A stretch of DNA of 64,000 bases from positions 48,727,535 to 48,791,534 of the forward strand of contig NC_134843.1 in NCBI RefSeq assembly GCF_965363235.1, in the 5' to 3' direction. Made by a program: the position numbers and the translations under genes. The notes beneath the pieces are model-generated. The model made no database searches and was not told the DNA's origin. It saw only the letters and a list, made by a program, of their open reading frames with translations. Origin of the DNA: Mytilus galloprovincialis (Eukaryota > Mollusca > Bivalvia > Mytilida > Mytilidae). Shown here in pieces: positions 59,801-64,000 of the stretch. Within the stretch, counting starts at the first letter, position 1, and every line of letters starts with the position of its first letter.

Positions 59801-62800
59801 ATTACTTGATAGCTTCGATGTTTCCAGAGATTGACCTTCACCAGGAACGCCCTAGGTTAATAATTATGTGAAGTGCGTATTTATACATATCCCTACAAGC
59901 CTTTTTGAAAGCCGCTTTTCATTTTGTTTCAAAGATTTTAACCCACACTAGATGCGAATGTTTATATATATTGTACTCTTCCTTTCATAACTTTTAGATA
60001 ACTTCCTATCGTTTTCTTCCTATTCAGTAGTGGTGATAGATTCAAACTCAGGCTGCTATGCGATAATATTTTTTGAAGATTCGATTTCAATTTGTTTTTT
60101 ACTGTTTCTTATATTATCCGGTCACTTTGATTTCTTGTATTCTTATACACCTTGGAATCTCTAGAATTGTCAAAATAGATGACAAAATTCTTTGCACAAT
60201 AACTTAGCATTAGTTGGATATGTCATTCATCCAAAGAAAAAGAACTTTTTTATGTTTACTTACAGAATCCGACATCGCCTGCAAAAAATAATAAATAAGA
60301 TTTTAATATATTTTATCAAAATTACATTAAACAGTATTTTACAGTAGCCAGCAATACTTTTCGTAATTTTCATTAACAGGTACTAGTACATAAATGTATC
60401 CTAATACCAGTAGCCAAACGAGTGCCACCCATAGAGCAAACATGGTTACTCTTTCGATACACAAAAGTTGCTCACTTTCAAAAACGTTTCCTATCTTTGC
60501 TTATTATATTCTTAATTGAACAAATTAAATGAGCTATGTTAATGACTTTTAATAATAAAATTCGATAATCTTCTTTTTTTTTTTTTACTTTTTACTAAGA
60601 ATTTAGCCGTTTGAATGTCCTGACTGTGGGAAATCTGTTTACAATGGTACCATCATGATTTTATATAACAACACTGCAAAACCTCTGCAAGGCACTTTAT
60701 TTTATTTTATTTTAATTTTTTCATTCGTTTGTCTTTATTTAATTCAATTTTTTCACCATAACTTTGAAAACTTCACTTCTTATTTTCAAAACAATATAAT
60801 CTTTTTGCATACCTCAATAAGAAAAGTTTTTGTTCAATGTTGCAATACAAAACATTCGCACCAGTATGATATACGCGTTTCATGATTGCTATTTTCAAAC
60901 TCACAGCACGGAGCAAATGCTCCCACTTCACTGCAAGTTAAAGCGGCTAGCATGTTCCTATTTCACTCGCCAGTTTGAATATTAATTAAAGTAAGTTTTT
61001 ATATTTTTTTTATAGAAATAAAAGAAAATTCTGGAAGAAATACATGGCAAAAATTTTAAAATATGACCACCAAGTACATGTATGTACAAAGCTTTAAATT
61101 ATACACACAAAAAAAAAAAAACAATCGCCGAAGTATAAACACCATGAATACGGTTTTGAAAACCTTTTCAAAAGCAATGATACATTAATATTGGATTTAA
61201 GAATTTGAATTCATTAAGATAAATATACTTTATGATGGTTTCGTCATTTTAACGGTACGAGTATTATCAAATCAATAAAGATAGCTTTAATGTATTTTAA
61301 CTGTAATATAGCATACACTTTTTTTTAAAGGCAGCTACCATGCAAAATAGGTATTATCCTATAAGTTAAATGGCAAAAATTGTATTATCTATAAGTTAAA
61401 TGGCCAAAATTGTATTATCTACAAGAGCATGTACATTCTTGTTATTAAATATGATATCGTTTTAATCACAATGCTGTACAGTATTTTGCCGCGAAACTTA
61501 GCTTTTTATTTACCACACAATCCACAGTGCAGTCTACAGTTTACTTCTGACCACGCATAGTAACGTGGATCATGGCAAACATCTATGCTGTAGTCAGAGC
61601 AGGTACTCAGTTTGTTTGTACATGGCGGTGGTGCTGTCGTGTACAGAGCTAAAATGGAAATAAAAGATTGTCTTCCTAGCAAGGGAACTAAAAAATAAAC
61701 GATCCAAAATTTACAAAATGAAGTTTGCTGATTGGACATATTTCAGAAAATTATATTTTTTCCAATTTCGTTTGTTTAAACAATGATTATTCGGTGAGAA
61801 AGTCTGACACGCTCTGTGTGGGAGTTATCGACTTAAACTTCACCATGACAACTAGACTACGTAGTTACACATCATACACAGCCAAAACGGACGCACTTCG
61901 CAAGGAAGTCGTGCTTTTCAGAAGGAGAACATATCATAAGCATTGGATTTGAATGATAAATGTATACTCAAGTCCCGGGTACACTTAATGTGCAGAAAAA
62001 TGTTCAGTAGCTTACTGGCGTATTAAATTATCATCCTGGTACCTTTGGTAACTATTTACACCACTGGTCGATCCTAAAGCTGGTGGACGTTTCATCCCCG
62101 AGGGTATCACCAGCCCAGTAGTCAGCACTTCGGTGCTGACATGAATATCAATTATATGGTAATTTTTATAAATTTGCTGTTTACAATAAACAGATAAACA
62201 CTCGTGGAAAATAGTATGTCATAAATCAATTACAGTGGTCAGTGACCGGAAATTTAATTACACGTGTATTGTCAGATAAAGTATTCAATCCATTTAAATC
62301 CCAGAGGTCATACTTTGATATATTTGTATTAGTTCGAGATAAAAAATGAATTTTGAATGCTTTTGTTAACCTTGGGATCGTAAATTTAATTCGACTCAAC
62401 CGAAATTTCGACTCATCCAATTTCGACTAATCAGGAGTCGAAATACATACATTTATAGGGAACAAAGTTCGGGACCACGTGAAAACTTCGACTCAACCGA
62501 AATTTCGAGTCAACCGAGTTCGAGACAACGAGAGTTAACTGTGTACTTTGAATTTTTCGAAAACTAAGGATTTTCTTATTCCAGACATGATTAACTTAGC
62601 CGTATTTAGCACAACTTTTTAGAATTTTGGGTCCTCAATGCTCTTCAACTTTGTACTTGTTTGGCTTTAAAACTATTTTGAACTGAGCGTCACTGGTGAG
62701 TCTTATGTAGACGAAACGCGCGTCTGGAGTATTAAATTATAATCCTGGTACCTTTAATAACTATTTACTGTACTGTTGTAGAAAATATGGATCGTTGTTT

Positions 62801-63256
62801 GTTCCTTATATTAGTCACTCGTTTTTCGGTTATGACTATATTACAGCTGATATTTTGTAATGTATTTTTGTAAATTTTTCAAAATTTTTTTATAAAGCGA
62901 CAAAATTTGATATTCAAATTCTGTATAACGCTTGAGGGAAATGCGCATTAATGAGAGAGACATGACTTTCCTAAAAGTTCCTATGAAATCTTCCTAAAAT
63001 CTGTATCTGCAGCTCGCCAAATCACGTGCAATTACAGCCGTTGTCTACATATTCTATTTCAAACATTTGTATGAACTATTTACGTTTATCTTATATATAT
63101 ATTTAAAAAAAAAACATTCATTCTACTTACGTGCACAAAATTGACAGAACCTCTGACAATTTTCCGTTGCCCATGGAACATAGGTAGTACACACGTTTTT
63201 ATCATATGCATTACAGCGGTCAATTTTGTCTTTGCATGGATCGACTGGTCTTGTGA
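50797..63256 (-). CDS. Gene C: multi-domain ShK/VWC secreted protein (5' end outside window)
   Basis: Twelve minus-strand exons join in phase (63256-63131, 61648-61514, 60278-60264, 59326-59209, 57459-57308, 56772-56641, 56250-56233, 55336-55222, 53607-53477, 52605-52477, 51843-51730, 50846-50797), giving 410 aa before TAA. Domain order is ShK1, ShK2, VWC1, ShK3, VWC2, ShK4, ShK5, then a short tail ending WIAIGK. Each ShK has six cysteines. Each VWC has ten, with CxxxCxC and CCxxxC motifs, and is split over two exons. Every ShK exon is phase 1-1. [ShK, micro-exon, VWC-a, VWC-b] occurs twice, a segmental duplication. Linkers are Thr/Pro-rich. Such proteins act outside the cell (matrix, mucus or byssus are possibilities, unproven). 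The acceptor at 63257-63258 shows that upstream exons exist. No enzyme domain is seen. ShK here is a domain name, not evidence of a toxin. Confidence 0.85.
51348..51369. repeat. 22-bp perfect palindrome
   Basis: Symmetric around CCTAGG with arms TATCGACTC/GAGTCGATA. It lies in the last intron of gene C, followed by an A run. Confidence 0.7.
51730..51843 (-). CDS. Gene C exon: ShK5
   Basis: 114 nt, phase 1-1, TTTTTAG to GTAAGT. RTTTPPCVD...CGDAYLRQKCPVTCGIC: six Cys, of the CPVTC subtype. Confidence 0.88.
52477..52605 (-). CDS. Gene C exon: ShK4
   Basis: 129 nt, phase 1-1, CTAATAG to GTAAGT. CIDSTFIKCIDSHIC...LCPVTCKLC: six Cys, same subtype as ShK5, so these two likely arose by a local duplication. 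Confidence 0.88.
52715..53070. repeat. R1 fragment followed by R2 copy in an intron of gene C
   Basis: R1: TTGATTTTATCATTTGATAAG (about 52749). R2: AGCCGTATTTGGCACAAC, CCTCAATGCTCTTCAAC, GAAGACGAAACGCGCGTCTGG and AATCCTGGTACCTTTGATAAC (about 52882-53065), plus orientation. Confidence 0.75.
53477..53607 (-). CDS. Gene C exon: VWC2 second half
   Basis: 131 nt, phase 2 to 1. CPTYSNLPSGCSEIKK, then GDCCPTIVCKTG. The donor is placed at GTATAG because it alone gives phase 1 and matches the VWC1 exon (donor GTATGA). Confidence 0.8.
53632..53675. repeat. Short R2 end fragment, inverted
   Basis: TTATCAAAGGTACCAGGATTA then ATACGCCAGACG is the reverse complement of the R2 3' end. Confidence 0.65.
53945..54185. 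repeat. R6 copy in an intron of gene C
   Basis: ACCAAAGGGACATGCAAACTC, ACAAATCGAAAACACATTGAC and AAAACTAAAGACTAAGCAAC, then ACGAACCTTACC. The longest R6 copy in the window. Confidence 0.75.
54525..54565. repeat. R3 end fragment
   Basis: AGTCACATTGACACTCATAC then CACATCTTCGTATATCTA matches the R3 3' end. Confidence 0.55.
54913..54982. repeat. Three tandem palindromic units
   Basis: TATGCAATGTTGCATAATC occurs three times at about 24-25 bp spacing. Each unit is a small inverted repeat (TATGCAA/TTGCATA). Confidence 0.8.
55222..55336 (-). CDS. Gene C exon: VWC2 first half
   Basis: 115 nt, phase 1 to 2. KCVFNREVYSQDDKW, GCDTECVCDDG and YYRCYN, with donor GTAAGT. Confidence 0.87.
55760..55945. 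repeat. R2 copy, plus orientation
   Basis: TTTGGCAAAACTTTTAGGAAT, GAGCGTCACTGATGAATCC and GACGAAACGCACGTCTGGCG, then TCCTGGTTTCTATGATGAG. Confidence 0.75.
56233..56250 (-). CDS. Gene C micro-exon 2 (18 nt)
   Basis: ATATAACCTCGACTCCTG between TTTGTAG and GTAAGG, phase 1-1, joining ShK3 to VWC2 as C-N-I-T-S-T-P-D-K-C. Supported by the equivalent 15-nt exon in the first unit. Confidence 0.6.
56641..56772 (-). CDS. Gene C exon: ShK3
   Basis: 132 nt, phase 1-1, TGTTTCAG to GTAAGT. PPPCADKLRNC, PNTCATYAPW and DNCRQYCNLC: six Cys, of the W...NC subtype. Confidence 0.9.
57308..57459 (-). CDS. Gene C exon: VWC1 second half
   Basis: 152 nt, phase 2 to 1. CPIYFNLPHNC, QQCCKQPRC, then a Ser/Gly/Thr-rich spacer; donor GTATGA. 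Confidence 0.82.
57620..57900. repeat. R2 copy, inverted
   Basis: ATAGATACCAGGATTAAATT, CCAGACGCGCGTTTCGTCTAC, GAAGAGCATTGAGGAC and TTTTGCCAAATACAGCTAAAG. Confidence 0.78.
58132..58922. mobile_element. R4 dispersed element, ~790 bp
   Basis: Starts near GAGGCTCTCAAGAGCCTGTG then TCGCTCACC and ends CACTTGGCCC, CGGGGCAGGTGAGCTA. The end is partly an inverse of the start (GCTCACC/GGTGAGC). It has internal direct repeats of TTTGTAGATCTTACTTTACTG (about 58247 and 58430) and a GACGACGACGGACGCC cluster. It resembles a repeat I recall from many bivalve sequences. No transposase frame; probably non-autonomous. Confidence 0.7.
59209..59326 (-). CDS. Gene C exon: VWC1 first half
   Basis: 118 nt, phase 1 to 2. 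KCHYKGATYQEGETW, GCDYECECIDG and RYTCSN. The donor GTACTA is weak but is the only GT that gives the right phase and the same Cys-x-x-Cys spacing as VWC2. Confidence 0.8.
60264..60278 (-). CDS. Gene C micro-exon 1 (15 nt)
   Basis: GCGATGTCGGATTCT between TTTTTTGCAG and GTAAGT, phase 1-1, adding D-V-G-F between ShK2 and VWC1. Strong splice sites and the matching micro-exon in the second unit support it. Confidence 0.65.
61514..61648 (-). CDS. Gene C exon: ShK2
   Basis: 135 nt, phase 1-1, TTTTAG to GTAAAT. TTAPPPCTNKLSTC, DVCHDPRYYAW and VNCRLHCGLC: six Cys. Confidence 0.9.
61985..62195. repeat. R2-related tail block
   Basis: AATTATCATCCTGGTACC joins CACCACTGGTCGATCCTAAAG, GGTGGACGTTTCATCCCCGAG and GTCAGCACTTCGGTGCTGAC, the last a near-palindrome. 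Related inverse copy at 27830-28060. Confidence 0.68.
62385..62540. repeat. TTCGACTCAACCGA-type internal repeats
   Basis: Variants of TTCGACTCAACCGAAATTTC occur near 62390, 62408, 62488 and 62505, with an inverse GGAGTCGAAAT at about 62433. The block looks like an inserted element with no coding content. Confidence 0.55.
62583..62775. repeat. R2 copy, plus orientation
   Basis: TTAGCCGTATTTAGCACAAC, GTCCTCAATGCTCTTCAAC and GTAGACGAAACGCGCGTCTGG, then AATCCTGGTACCTTTAATAAC. Confidence 0.8.
63131..63256 (-). CDS. Gene C exon: ShK1 (first exon in window)
   Basis: 126 nt, phase 1-1, CACTACAG to GTAAGT. RPVDPCKDKIDRC, NVCTTYVPW and NCQRFCQFC: six Cys. It starts mid-codon, so an upstream exon lies beyond it. 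Confidence 0.9.
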
Positions 63257-64000
63257 CTGTAGTGAATATGTTTTAAACAATCAAGCTTCGTTAAACTATG
63301 CATGATTTGTATTTGTTGAGATAATGGAATATTTCAATGATTTATAGATATAAAGAATTCGAATTATAGAAAAACTGAAATATTTCAAGAGCATCTTAAA
63401 TACTAATTTTGACTACATAGAGTTGACCATAAAAACTTAGCATACAATGAGGCCAAAGTATTATGAAGACTAACCGACAGACATGAAAATTTTGCAAGAA
63501 TCTAACTATATATTTAGTTATCCTATTACTCATTATGAATCAAAATTTCATATGATAAACAAAAATGTATTATTTTAAAAGGAGAAACTGGACCTGAAAA
63601 TGAGACCAAGGATAATGGACAGGTGAGATCTTCGTAACGTTTGACTTTGAATTCAATATATGAAGGCACGAATCATCTAGACATATAAAGCTTGGTACAA
63701 ATATGACAATGAACAATATTCATTTGACCACACACATTTACATTAAATGGTCATGACAAACAAAAAAGCAATAAAATAGACAAGTATATATAATGTTTAG
63801 GGAGTGGCTGTGGCTTTCATATAAGAATTAAGCAAAATGGTTACAAATTCATGTATAATTGTTTACCACAAAAAGTAAAATGTTAGATATTGATGTTATT
63901 GGTACTAACATTGATTTTGATTTTGAATTAAATAAAACATAACTGTATATAGATTGCTACAGATATGAGAACTCATTATTCTACATTTTGTCGATACTGT
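63257..64000. other. Upstream intron of gene C, partial
   Basis: AT-rich. No further ShK, VWC or signal-peptide exon was found before the window ends. Confidence 0.5.

Noticed and set aside
50797-63256. Calling gene C a toxin because of its ShK domains
   Set aside because: ShK domains occur in many non-toxic extracellular proteins; the VWC domains and large mosaic structure argue for a structural or binding role.

Overview
The window looks like nuclear DNA from a marine bivalve, most likely a mussel related to Mytilus. It is visibly AT-rich. Genes are split by introns with GT-AG borders, and the sequence is full of short dispersed repeats of kinds I recognise from mussel genomes. The organism call rests on the repeats and domain style, not on a database match.

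Three protein-coding genes can be supported, all in the right two thirds. Gene A (20038-26390, + strand, 7 coding exons, 869 aa) and gene B (37299-45720, + strand, 7 coding exons, 842 aa) are tandem paralogs with the same exon structure and the same intron phases. Each encodes a secreted protein made of two successive Cache-like plus EGF-like modules. Two furin-type RKKR sites lie in the linker between the modules, and the C-terminus is hydrophobic. The modules resemble the extracellular part of GPR158/GPR179-type orphan receptors, but there is no seven-helix domain. Gene C (50797 to beyond the right edge region, - strand, 12 exons seen, 410 aa in the window) encodes a cysteine-rich extracellular protein with the order ShK, ShK, VWC, ShK, VWC, ShK, ShK. 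It has two micro-exons, and its 5' end lies outside the window. Genes B and C converge tail to tail. Between them, 48.8-49.7 kb holds broken copies of the second EGF-like exon of A/B, in both orientations and abutting a dispersed repeat.

The left 19.9 kb has no recognisable gene except one isolated exon-like stretch (2905-2983). It holds a large CATA microsatellite, long inverted repeats, a diverged repeat array at 5.9-6.85 kb, and a decayed minus-strand coding remnant of a repetitive-element protein (7.05-8.4 kb). The 26.4-37.2 kb spacer between A and B holds a hAT-like non-autonomous transposon, a tRNA-derived SINE-like head and several dispersed repeats.

Dispersed families are given local labels. 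R1: unit with GTTTGATGTGTTTGAGC. R2: unit with GACGAAACGCGCGTCTGG. R3: unit with TGTCTCATTGGCA. R4: 790-bp unit starting CTCTCAAGAGCC. R5: unit with GCACCAGATGGGCATTTC. R6: unit with CTAAAGACTAAGCAACACGA. All splice joins were inferred by eye from GT/AG (one GC/AG) borders, phase continuity and comparison of A with B and of duplicated exons within C. No transcript evidence was available.
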